In this document: positions 10,902 to 22,600 of the stretch, in pieces | Position numbering within the stretch: position 1 is the first letter of the stretch | Layout of the letters: each line of letters begins with the position of its first letter | Assembly (NCBI RefSeq): GCF_030272615.1 | Contig: NC_081410.1 | Location: 291,618,457 to 291,682,456, forward strand | Source of the DNA: Cryptomeria japonica | Taxonomy: Eukaryota; Streptophyta; Pinopsida; Cupressales; Cupressaceae | Reading direction: 5' to 3' | Length of the DNA stretch: 64,000 nucleotides | The notes under the pieces: generated by a model | Seen by the model: the letters and a program-made list of their open reading frames with translations, nothing else | What the model was told of the DNA's origin: nothing | The model's database searches: none | Made by a program: the position numbers and the translations under genes

Positions 10902-12886
10902 CTATTTAGGATTCACTGTTCTATTTCTGAGCTGGTAATTACTCTTGGCCTGGGCAACAATAGCCACTATGAATTCTCTCTTCTCCTCTTCAGTCAAGTT
11001 TCTTAAAGAAGGCACTACTTTCTCTTGAAAAAAATTTCTCAAGGCAGGGGTATCTTCATCATCATCAGAAAAAACTTGTTGTATGCTATACTGTTGATGG
11101 TTTCTCATCCTTTGCATGTCTAAATGTTTCTCTTCCTCAGATGAATCCTCATCTCTAGCCCACATAGGATCTGATGACAAAAGATTAACTGTAGGCTCAC
11201 ATTCCTCTTCTTGATGCCAATCCTCTGTCAGACCTTGTGCAATCATGCATTGATTTTCATCATGCGGAAGATTGCGGACCTCACACCATGGAAAATCTCC
11301 CACAAAGTTATTTGCTCTCTTCAATGGATCTGGAGTTTCTTTACTCAGATTTGGTTTTAATGGCTTCCCATCCTTCCAATTGGTGTTATAAGGCATATCA
11401 TCGAGTCTGGGCCTAGTGAAATTCATTTGCTTATTATTTATGTATGGTGGCTTTTCATTAAGATTTTGTTTACCTTTTATGTCCTTAAGCATGTCCATGA
11501 TCTGAGTAAGGTCATCTTTCTTGGGAACCCTAGGATTGTATAACTTTGGATCATCTCTTTTAGCAATTTTCCTGGCAACCTTCCTATTGTTCTCAATAGT
11601 AGCAGCAATCTTGAATGCTTGTTGTAGAGTATCAGGTCTATCAGACAAAATCTCATAATGGGTTTTGCTTTCAAAAGCACTCAAATAAAAGTTAATCAAA
11701 AAAGAATAAACGGGTTTGACATCTTTGGGTATTCTATTTAATACTTTATTAAATCTTTTAATAAACTCAGCAACTGATTCATTCTGATTTTCTTTATACT
11801 TTTTAATTCATGGGATACAAATGAAGGATCATTGTGATCTCCAAATTCTTCCAAGAACAATGTTACAAACTCATCCTAACTACTGATACAACCATCAGGA
11901 AGGTTCCTCTACCATTCCCCTACATATCCTGTCAAAGATTGAACAAACAACTTCATGAATACATCCTCATGAGGAAACTCAAATTATTGAATGATATTTT
12001 TTACATTAACTGCATGTTGTTCTATTGAATCAGTTCCATTTCCTCAGAATGTGGGGATTGTTGATCTTAAATCACTAGTGATCTGATTTGGATAACCAAC
12101 AATGCTAGTGAAATCCAACTGTCTGTATCTTTCAATGATCATAGGTCATTTGCTGACATGATGGTTGCCTTGATTGTTCATACTTCCTCTATTGAATCCA
12201 CCATTGTTGCCATAATTATCATTGTTCCCATTGTTTCACCACCATTATTATTGTCATTGTTTCCATTATTACCTCCATCGCCATTATTGTTGTTCCTATA
12301 TCCACCATTACCATTTCCATAATTGCCATTGTTACCTCTATTATATCCATCATTTTGATTTCTGCCATACCCATTACATCCTATATGGTTACCCCTATTT
12401 GTGTTATTCCAGTTCCCATCATTTCCCCCATTTTCATTCCTTCTTCCATCCTGCTTCCTTTCTTCACTTTGATCCCTATGCACATTCCTCCATCTTCTAG
12501 TTCTATTTAACGATGAGTTATCATAAGTTACAAAAGGCTTCTCTATTCTCCTCATATGAGGGGGACTATATTTAGGAATCGCTAGCCTATTTCCTTCACC
12601 TTTACTTTTGTCTTCAATTTCTTCTGACCTAGGGCTTTAAATTGTATCTCTGTTTATTCCTAGTTCTTGCAACACCCAATCCAGTTGTCTCTTAAGAGCT
12701 TTTGCCATCTTGGATTCATCTCCATTTAAATCAGCCATTTTAAGTATGATTTCATCCAGTTGCTTGTCCTCCTCAGTCAAGATCTCATCATGACTGTCTA
12801 TTATCTTTTGTACTTATTTTATAAAAAGGATTTTCCTCCCTATTTTTAGATTTGCCAGCAAATGAAGAATCTTCCTCCCTACTAGG
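10902..12886 (-). pseudogene. Element A gag (many stops; first codons displaced to 23955-23986)
   Basis: Structural capsid/nucleocapsid protein. The start ATG is at 23986-23984; about ten codons later element C interrupts the frame, which resumes at 12886. Then come a charged N-terminal region, an Asn/Gly-rich low-complexity stretch (about 12180-12480, with a frameshift near 12235), the gag core near 11800-12160 (SLTGYVGEW, DEFVTLFLEEFGDH) broken by several stops, and a long C-terminal open stretch (11699-10902). That stretch holds a damaged zinc knuckle, WCEVRNLPHDENQC, in which the second Cys has become Arg. Tail residues are acidic then basic. The Asn/Gly block is unusual for gag and is reported separately. 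Confidence 0.82.
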
Positions 12887-15800
12887 TGTTGGGACTCATT
12901 AAATTTGAGTAATCTGAGAGGCCCATTTCGAAATTTTGCATTGGCATTCTCAGAAAGGCACCTAATCTCATTTGAGTGGCCTAGGTAGAAAGAGGGTAGA
13001 ATGGAGCCAGTTAATCATCAAGAGGTAAAGATTTGAAATGTGTCCTATACCTTTTATTTGGCCTATGAAGTATTTTGCAACTTTCAAAATTTAGTTTGGA
13101 TCAATTTATCAGGTACCCATTTCAAGGGGTGAGTTGAAAGTCCATGTTAGGTGCAAATGCAGATTTTATTAAGTAGCCTACTTTGAGCTCCTATAACTTT
13201 TTCGCTGTTGATCATCCTAGTAAAATTCAAAATGCATTGAATTCTATGCATAAAAGTGAGTCCACATGCCAAATTTCAAGTCCCTATGAATCCATTTTCT
13301 TAGTTTGGCAAGCTCAATCAGTTTGCAGTTTGTAATGTTTGCACAAGTCCTTGTTTCGACAGCTAGTCAGAGTCTTGCTTTGCACATTTGTAAAAGATAC
13401 CCCAATGAATTTCATGTCAGAATGTTTTTTCCAGGCTATTGCTGGTATAAAAGACAAGCTATGCTTCAAATTTCAAGCTCCTGCCAATCTGTTTGATCAG
13501 TTTTCAAAAGGGTTTCTTAAGCCACCTTATTCAGTGTTTCGTATTTTCATTGCTACATCAGTTAAAGTGGCTATTTTCATGAGCACACTGTTTGAACCTT
13601 ATCAGCTTCTCGGTCGAATTGAGCATTTTAAGTTTTGATCTATACTTCAAGGTACCTATACCTCAGATTTGAGGGTCTATGGAGATCGTTTGATATTTTT
13701 AAGAAAGGCATCGTGAGTTCTCTGCGCATTGACTTGATCAGGTTCGCAGTGCTAACAAAGCCAGTTGGTCATCTTTGACCATTAATATATTTCTTCACTC
13801 AGGATTCTTCTTGAGAAATGGCTTGGTAGAGTTTATGTTTGTATATCAGAGTACACGCTTGTCAATTTGCAAAGTCCAGAAAGGTGTTTTGACCAGTTTA
13901 AAAATTACGTCTTTGGGGTTAAATGTGAAAATGTGGCGCAGGCACCTGAAAGTTGCAAAACTCCGTTTAATGATCAGAAAATGGTGTCAATCGATTCCAA
14001 AGTCATGTTTAAGGTTTGTGAGGCATTTCGAAGGTCAATTGCATGGAAACAAAAAAAAAAATAGTCAGACCCACTTTGGGGCCCGACCTGGTTCATGTCT
14101 GTGCATTTATTTTATGGCGAAATGTTCTTATTTCATGGCAATGCATATCAATACTAGCTCAATAGAGCAGAGAGATTCCAACACCGATTGCAAATTGGTG
14201 TTGATTTTGATTTCACAACCTTTGCTAAGTCCTCCTTTGCCAGCCGTAAAAAAAATGAAAGGAAGACATGTTGAGAACTTTGTTACAGGAGGCAAAGAAG
14301 ATGTTGAAATGATGGAGACATATCAAGTTCAAGGTAAAAAACTAATTGAAGCAGATACCGGCAATGCAACTTTCCATATTGACTGCAACCACAAAAAAAG
14401 GAAAATCAAAGAACAGATGAATGCATTTTGGAAGGCGTTGAAACTAATTTCCCTCCTCCAGTGTAGTTGCAAATGTAAAAGGGCATAAAAAGAGTTTCAA
14501 ACAAATGTATACTGGCAAATGTAGATTGTCAGTCTTCCTCCTGTGGGCACCATGGAAATCTTTCAGCAGAAGGAAAATTGGAAGGTGCATGACGTGGCTT
14601 GCTGAAGAGGCAATAAATAAATTCAATGCAATCGCTAGGCGTCCCTGTTGTGATCTGGAAGGGCCATTAAAGTTTCAGCAAATGCAAGTTCATTGCCATG
14701 TTGTAACAACATCCTCCCTTCATGCAGGTTGTGCCATGTAAAAGGTTTTAAAAACTTCAAGCTAAGTGCGTTGACAGTTGCAGAACTTTTGCCCATCCCT
14801 CTCCTACATGCTATGGTAAATGGGCAAGGTAAAACCATAAAGCCCAAAGAAGATGCAATTAGCAGGTTTGGGTGGTTTTTGAATATAACAAAGTCTCCCT
14901 TCCATGAGTTAAATAGCATTGAAGGGGTACCATTTCAATGCTATTGGCAGGTTTTGAAATGCCAAATTCCCCTCCCCTTGCACAATGTTTGGTGGGAGCC
15001 AATCAAACATTTCCAAAACAAATGCAAATGGTCAGTGTATTGTGTTTAACATCCTCCTTGTTGTGCAAACATAATTCAAATTCAAAAAAATGTCCTCCTA
15101 TAGGAAGAACAATGTGGTGTTTTGATAAGGTTTTAAAAAAAAAAAAAAACTTTAAAGCAAATGCAAAGGGCAATGTTGAGCATCTCATAAACTTCCAAAT
15201 AAATGTAATTTTCATTCAAGGTTCCTCCTACGCAGTGGTGAAGGGTTGTCAAACTTCAGCGAAGGCACCATGAAAACACTCAGAAATTGCTTCAAAATTG
15301 CAGTCCCAGGCATAAGCTTTAGTCCCACATTGGCTGGGCGGGAGTATATTTTGGTATTTAAAAGTAAAGCTCCACGCATTCAGTGTCAAAGCCTTGAAGG
15401 ATTTTGATGCATGGTGTCAAATGGGCACCCCGTGGACCCCACGCATGCATGCAGATTCCCGAGGCGACCGATGAGTGAGCTGGCAACCAGGTGGTCCCCA
15501 CCATGTGCATGATTTCCAAGGCAAATTTTGCAAAGAATAGATGAGTTAACTAGTGAGCAGGTTCGAGGCGATCGGACGGCGATCGCTATGTCTCAAGGTG
15601 AAGATGCTCGTCGGTTAACCATCCCGACCCAGCAACCAAGCATGTGCGAAAATAGATGTGGTAAAGATCGAGAAAGTTCCTCGAAGATCTACGGCCATCG
15701 CTGACCCGCTGCTTGAAGTTGTGAGTCGGTTAACCATCACAACCTAGCGACTGATGATGTGGCAAGTCCAGGTGGTGGTCCAGCAGTCGAGTCCCGATGA

Positions 15801-17158
15801 GATGGTTCTGAGGTGGCAATGACGGAGCAATCTAGTGGCGGACAAGTGTCGGTCCGCGTGGCAGACAAGTAGTGGATGGATGAGATGTCATCCCAGGTGG
15901 CAACCAGTGGACCCTCCTGATGAATCACAAGCTACCACGTGGCAGGACACAGGGCCAAAAATGGACTGAAAAATTAAAGTTAAATGTATAGTTTCAGCTA
16001 TGTGGAAAATTCGAAAAATTTAAATGATGGTTCCACATTCAAGATTAATTCGCTCAGGGGTATTGTTTTACCCGAAATGGCAAGTATTATATATCATCGG
16101 AAAGCTCTCAAGACGAGGAATTAAGTTATGGAGTTTGTTTTAACAAAAATGAGATAATTTGAGAGAATTTTCCATAGGAAGAAAAGGAGATATTTTTACA
16201 ATTAGGGAAAAAAATGGACACTTGGCGACTTCTGATGCATTTTGGTCTTTTCCCCCCCTCCTTCATATTCTCATTTCTTCTCAATTGTAAGTGTTCCAAA
16301 AATTTGGAGAAATGCTCCAGAGTTTCATGGTTTTCCATTTCTCAATTTCTTGACGCAAGTTTGTAAAATTCTATGGATATCTTTAGGGTATAAAGGTTAT
16401 ATTTCAATATTGTAGATTGTTTTCTAGTTGTGGGTTTTACTTATGTTAGGCATGAGTAAATTTCACACAAGATTATCTCTAGGCATGTATTTCATTGTTA
16501 GAAATTGAATCCTCAAGGAGGATGGAATTTGTCATTTCTAGGAGATTGTTGTGACTGTTTGTAGGTATCCTTCAATGAAGGTTTTAAATTTTGTAATCAG
16601 TCATAAATAATGGAATATGTATCAAGATTTGATGATTTTGTGAAGGAATTGAGTAATGCATTATTATAAGGTATTTATGCAGAAATATCTTGTAAGGAAA
16701 ACAAATTTGCAGCCAAGATTTGCATTTACGGTTTTGTGTGTGACTCCATGCCCAATGAATAAGGCACTAGTCTTTGAAGGATTTGGGGATACTTTCGAAT
16801 TTACAAATTTAAAGAAAATCTATTTCCCTTTGTGTTTAGGGGTTGTGTTCTATTCATTCCAAGTTCTATTTAATCTATTGTTTGTATAGATCTAGCCAAT
16901 CTGTATGTGTTTTCTAACTTGTTGAGTTTGTGGAATGATTTATCTGCTTATTGTTGATGCATTCATATGTCTATAACTATTGTATTTAATGCATCAAAAG
17001 GGTGTCCCCCCTAGGTCTTGTAGAACCTGAAGTGTGAGAGGAGCAATTAGGGTCCTATGTTATGTTGTCCAAGTTCTGATGTGTTCTATAGATTGAAATT
17101 GGCAATTTCATAGAAGGATTGCAAGTGAACTTGGGTTAGCCAGATTTGGTGAACAACA
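12887..17158 (+). repeat. Element C, 5' LTR (4272 bp)
   Basis: Starts TGTTGGGACTC and ends GAACAACA. A GC-rich section at about 15420-15960 resembles part of element A's LTR. Reading frames inside (such as 13775-14488) have no recognised domain and their counterparts in the 3' LTR are broken differently, so they are not annotated as genes. Confidence 0.93.
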
Positions 17159-17162
17159 AAAA

Positions 17163-17180
17163 TGGCGACTCTGCTAGGGA
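17163..17180 (+). other. Element C primer-binding site (tRNA-Arg-type)
   Basis: TGGCGACTCTGCTAGGGA begins four bases after the 5' LTR. The same site with two changes primes element A. From memory this class is complementary to a plant tRNA-Arg and is typical of Tat/Ogre elements. The tRNA identity is recalled, not checked. Confidence 0.8.
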
Positions 17181-17846
17181 GTGGAGAGATGTAAAAAAAT
17201 TGTCAAGTCAAATCCATGAGTTTGGCCATGTCCATTTGAGGAAAGAGTCATAAAAGTCTTGTAAATCTAAAAGTATTTTCACATCTGTTGTTATCTATCT
17301 AGTAGTGTTGTGTGAAAGTCAAAAATGTCTTCTTTTTGTCATAAGAGTAAATTCCCATCCAATTGTTGAAAGTTTGATATCCTTTTATCTTTGTATAAGT
17401 CCAGATCTGTTCATGTTCTATAATGATTTTATAAATTCTCACAAGCAATGAGTGGCGACTCTGAAAGATCTTTGCACCAGTGTGCATTATTGTAAAAAAT
17501 TTAAAAGATTTCGTGAGCTTGCAGCAAAGATGTAGCAAAGGCTTGGAGTTTTCAGATTGAAGGTCTTAGTCAAGGAGAAATAAGAAGTGAATAGCAGCAA
17601 CATTGATTTTACCAGGTATTCCTCAAAGTATTTATGAAATTATATGTTCCATATGAGGTGAAACAGTCACCATTAAAAGGAAAAGAAATCTGCACTTTAT
17701 ATAATTCATGTTTAAAAAAAAAAAATTCAGTTAAGTGATGGGAGAAGTGTGTATGGTTGTGAAAAATTATGACTGCATAAGTTTTGAAAAGAGTTTGTAA
17801 AATAGTAAAGACATATCAGCATAGTAATGGTTCAGTAGATGTTTAA
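17181..17846 (+). other. Element C leader without recognised gene
   Basis: About 670 bp between the primer site and the internal reading frame. It contains a second copy of the first bases of the primer site, TGGCGACTCTG, at 17453-17463. No coding signal is visible. Confidence 0.5.
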
Positions 17847-19268
17847 AAACTAGTGGATCTAGATGTAGTTCCTAGATCTAAAAATTCTTTGTCAGATCTG
17901 AAAGAGATTGATAGAGAGATTGCAGTATGTCTTCAAAAGATCCGAGAGAAATTCATCTAGTTTTTAAGAAAGAAAGTAGGGAAAAGAAAAGAGGAAGAGT
18001 CGTCATATATTTTTTATGAAAGATTTATAGCTGCATTGAATGAGTTTTCAGCTGATGCTAGACCCCATGAGCCTGTTTTGATTGAGTTATTCTTAGAGCT
18101 TGATGAGCCTGACTTAATTAATTGGTCTACAACCTTGAGAGAAGAAAATGTTGCATGTATTAAAGAATGGATATATGATATTGAAAGGACTAAATCTGAA
18201 AATGTACACAAGATTGAATATAGTGATGGAGATGAATCAGTGAGTGGATATATCTCCTATGATGTTGAAGGTGACTCTTATTCTCAACATGACAGTTTAG
18301 ATGTGTATTCAGAGCAAGAAGAAACTTGTGAGAACATTAGTAATTGTTAAACTAATCATGAGCCTGTTGGGGTTCCAGATCTTAATAGTATAGATCACCC
18401 TATTGTTAAGTTCAATCCACAAAATGTTTGCAACCAAGATTATGAAACTATGTTGCGGCATATAGCAACACTTTATGAGCAGCATGTTAAAGGCTATGAT
18501 GCAGATGCAAGTTATTGTAATGATGAAATAAATGTGCATAAAGACATGAGCATTGTTTATCTAATACCTTTATCAGATTGGGACAATGTTTACAGCACAG
18601 GAGATGAATCCAAAGAAAATGAAAAGAAGGGAGAAGGTTCACTAAGTAGTGAATAAATCTCAGAATTCTTAGCTGCTGATCTTCAGAGGTATGCATCCAA
18701 AAATGTTGCCAATCTCTCACACCCAACCAATACATGTAATGATATTGATGATGTTTTTTAGGGTGTGAAGTATGATACATATGCTGATGAATCTTTCCCT
18801 ATATTTGATTTGAGTGATGGACAAGATAAAAATGCATATACAATTGATAGGTGTGAAGATGTAGATTCATATGTTGATATGAACTCAAAATTTAATATGC
18901 ATTGTGTGGATCTTTCTTTTAAAAGGCATGACAAATCTGAAATAATTTTCCCTAATTTGCAAGTGGGAAATGAACCATTGACAAGTGATGATCATGTGTT
19001 TTTACTTGTGCAAAGTGCTGATAGAAATTGTGATCAGCAAGATGAGGTGCAGTCAGTTTATGAGGAAATATTCCTCTCTAGTTTGCAAGCCATCATTGTG
19101 GAAGAGTGTTCATCATTTGAGAAAACTAGCAATAGAGATGTGCCTAATGTTCTCACCTTTCGTAATGAGTTGGATTACTTTTCTTTTCAGCTGGGAAGTA
19201 ATGGTGAAGAGTATGACACTCTTATGTCACATAGTGACCAGCCCTTTCAACATGTGTTCGGCTTTTAA
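17847..19268 (+). pseudogene. Element C internal acidic reading frame, unknown function
   Basis: One frame of about 474 codons, broken by four stops (17958, 18348, 18654 and 18759) but without frameshift; the pieces 17961-18347, 18351-18653 and 18762-19265 are all in register. The product is strongly acidic, rich in Asp, Glu and Ser (SDGDESVSGYISYDVEGDS), with an N-terminal segment IDREIAVCLQKIREKF followed by a basic run and ELFLELDEPDLINW. I recognise no gag, protease, RT or integrase motif. Ogre/Tat elements often carry an extra ORF1 of unknown function before gag, so this could be a relic of such an ORF. That link is inference. Confidence 0.6.
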
Positions 19269-19648
19269 AGATTGAATAATTATGAACATGTTGTTGATTA
19301 TGTTTTATGTGAATAGCTGATTATAAGTGGCAATGTTTCTGATCAGGCAGATGTGAATGATGATTTCATCTTACCTTTGATTTGTGGAAACGAAAATCAT
19401 CTGTTTGACAGAGGTAAGAATTGATTTCAGTTTTGATGGCCCAAGGTCATTTATAAGTTGTATATTTTGTACAGTTGCTTTGCTTCAGCTGTGTGGTTTT
19501 CAATAATGTACCCTATTGTTTGGGTAGAATAAGGAGCCCTTTGTTTTGAGAAGAGAAGAGATGTATTCCATTTTTGGGTGGTCTGCTCGGCCATAGATTA
19601 TGAATTCTTGTGTTGATCTTGCAATCAACCATCCCTAGTCAGAGCAAC
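19269..19648 (+). other. Element C region before 3' LTR
   Basis: No gene. A purine run GAGAAGAGAAGAGATG at 19547-19562 is the best polypurine-tract candidate, but it lies about 90 bp from the LTR rather than next to it, so the true tract is uncertain. Confidence 0.4.
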
Positions 19649-22600
19649 TATTGGGACTCATTAAATTTGAGTAATCTAAGAGGCCCATTTTGAAATTTTG
19701 CGTTTGCATTCTCAGAAAGGCACCTAATCTCATTTGAGTGGCCTAGGTAGAAAGAGGGTAGAATGGAGCTAGTTAATCATCAAGAGGTAAAGATTTGAAA
19801 TGTGTCCTATACCTTTTATTTGGCCTATGAAGTGTTTTGCAACTTTCATAATTCAGTTTGGATCAATTTATCAGGTACCCATTTCAAGGGGTGAGCTGAA
19901 AGTCCATGTTAGGTGCAAATGTAGATTTATTAAGTAGCCTACTTTGAGCTCTTATAAATTTTTCCCTATTGATCATAATGGTGAAATTCAAAGTGCAATG
20001 AATTCTATGCATAAAATTGACTCCACATGCCAAATTTCAAGTCCCTGTGAATCCATTTGCTCAGCTTGGCAAGCTCAATCCGTTTGCAGTTTGTACTGTT
20101 TGCACAAGTCCTTGTTTCGACAGCTAGTCAGAGCCAGACTTTGCACATTTGTAAAAGATGCCCCAGTGAATGTCATGTCAGAATGTTTTTTCCGGGCTAT
20201 TGCTAGTATAAAAGACAAGCTATGTTTCAAATTTCAAGCTCTTGCCAATCCGTTTGATCTGTTTTCAAAAGGGTCTCTTGAGCCACCTTATTCAGTGTTC
20301 CATATTTTCATTGCTACATTAAAGTGGCTATTTTCATGAGCGCACTATTTGTACCCTATCAGCTTCCCGGTCGAACTGAGCATTCTAAATTTTGATCTGT
20401 ACTTCAAGGTACCTATACCTCATATTTGAAGGTCTACGAAGATCGTTTGATATTTTTAAGAACGGTATCATGAGTTCCCTGCGCATTGATTTTATCAAGT
20501 TCACAGTGCTGACAAAGCCAGTTGGTCATCTTTGACCATTAATATTTATTCACTCGGGATTTGTCTTGAGAAACAACTTGGTAGAGTTTCTGTTTGTGTA
20601 TCAGAGTACATGCCTGTCAATTTGTGAAGTCCAGAAAGGTGTTTTGACCAGTTTGAAAATTACGTCTTTTGGATTAAATGCGAAAATGTGTCGCAAGCGC
20701 CTGAAAGTTGCAAAACTCCATTTAATGATTAGAAAATGGTGTCAATCGATTCCAAAGGTATGTTTAAGGTTCGTGAGGCATTTCGAAGGTCTGTTGCATA
20801 GAAACGAAAAAAAAATTAGTCGGACCCACTTTGGGGCCCAACCTGGCTCATGTCCGTGCATTAATTTTATGGCGAAATGTTCTTATTTCATGGCAATGCA
20901 TATCAATATTGGTTCGATTGCAATTCTCTAGTTGGACAGTGAGAGAGCAGAGAGATTCCAATGCTGATTGCAAATTGGTGTTGATTTTGATTTCACAACC
21001 TTTGCTAAGTCCTCCTTTGCTAGTCGTAAAAAAAAATGAAAGGAAGACATGTTGAGAACTTTGTTACAGGAGGCAAAGAAGATGTTGAAATGATGGAGAC
21101 ATATCAAGTTCAGGGTAAAAAACTAATTGAAGCAAATATCGGCAATGCAACTTTCCATATTGACTGCAACGACAGAAAAAGGAAAATCAAAGAACAAATG
21201 AATACATTTTGGAAGGCGTTGAAACTAATTTCCCTCCTCCAGTGCAGCTACAAATGTAAAAGGGCTTAAAAAGAGTTTCAAACAAATGTATACTGGCAAA
21301 TGTAGATTTCCAGTCTTCCTCCTATGGGCACCATAGAAATCTTTTAGCAGAAGGAAAATTGGAAGGTGCATAACGTGGCTTGTTGAAGAGGCAATTAATA
21401 ACTTCAATGAAATCGCTAGGCATAGAACCAAAATCCTCCCTATCGTGACTCGAAAGAGCCATTAAAGTTTCAGCAAATGCAAGTTCATTGCCATGTTGTA
21501 ACAGCACCCTCTCTTCACGCAAGTTGTGGCATGTAAAAGGTTTTAAAAACTTCAAGCTAAGTGCGTTAACAGCTGCAGAAATTTTGCCCATCCCTCTCCT
21601 GCATGCTATGGTAAAGGGGCAAGGTAAAACCATAAAAACCAAAGCAGATGCAATTAGCAGGTTTGGGTAGTTTTTGCATGTAACAAAGTCTCCCTACCAT
21701 GAGTTAAATGGCATTGAAGGGGAACCATTTCAATGCTATTGGCAGGTTTTGAAATGCCAAATTCCCCTCCCCTTGCGCAATGTTTGGTGGGAGCCAATCA
21801 AACATTTCCAAAACAAATGCAAATGGCCAGTGTATTGTGTTTAACGTCCTCCTTGTTGTGCAAACATAATTCAAATTCAAAACAACGTCCTCCTACAGGA
21901 AGAACAGCATGGTGTTTTGATAAGGTTTTTAAAAAAAAAATAAAAAAATTTAAAGCAAATGCAAAGGGCAATGTTGAACATCTCATAAACTTCCAAACAA
22001 ATGTAATTTTCATTCAAGGTTCCTCCTATGCAGTGGTGAAGGGCTATCAAAATTCAGCGAAGGTGCCATGAAAACACTCAGAAATTGCTTCAAAATTGCA
22101 GTCCCAGGCATAAGCTTTAGTCCCACATTGGCTGGGCAGGAGTATATTTTGGTATTTAAAAGTAAAGCTCCACGCATTCATAGTGTCAAAGCCTTGAAGG
22201 CTTTTAATGCATGGTGTTGGTTGGGCACCCACTGGACCCCACCTGTGCATGCATGATTCTTGAGGTGACCGACGAGCTAGCTAGCGACCAGGTGGGCCCC
22301 ACATGTGCATGGTTCCCAAGGTAAATTTTGTAGAGAATGGATGAGTTAATGGGTGAGCAGGTTCGAGGCGATCAGACAACGGTCGCTATGTCGCAAGGCG
22401 AAGATGCTCGTCTGTTAACCATCGCAACCCAGCGACCAAGCATGTGTGACAATAGATGTGGTAAAGACCGAGCAAGTTCGCTGAAGATCTACAGCCATCG
22501 CTAACCCACTGCTTGAAGTTGTGCACTGGTTAAACATCGCGACCCAACAACTAATGATGTGGCAGGTCTAGGTGGCGATCCAGCAGGCGGGTCCCAGTGA

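Noticed and set aside
12222-12500. His/Tyr/Cys-rich plus-strand frame
   Set aside because: It is the reverse complement of the Asn/Gly-rich stretch of A's gag, so its odd composition is a shadow.
13775-14488. 237-codon frame in element C's 5' LTR
   Set aside because: The 3' LTR copy is broken at other places and into other frames, and no domain is recognisable; long frames arise easily in a 4-kb LTR.
17163-17180. A tRNA gene at the primer-binding sites
   Set aside because: Only the 18-base complement of a tRNA 3' end is present; there is no cloverleaf.
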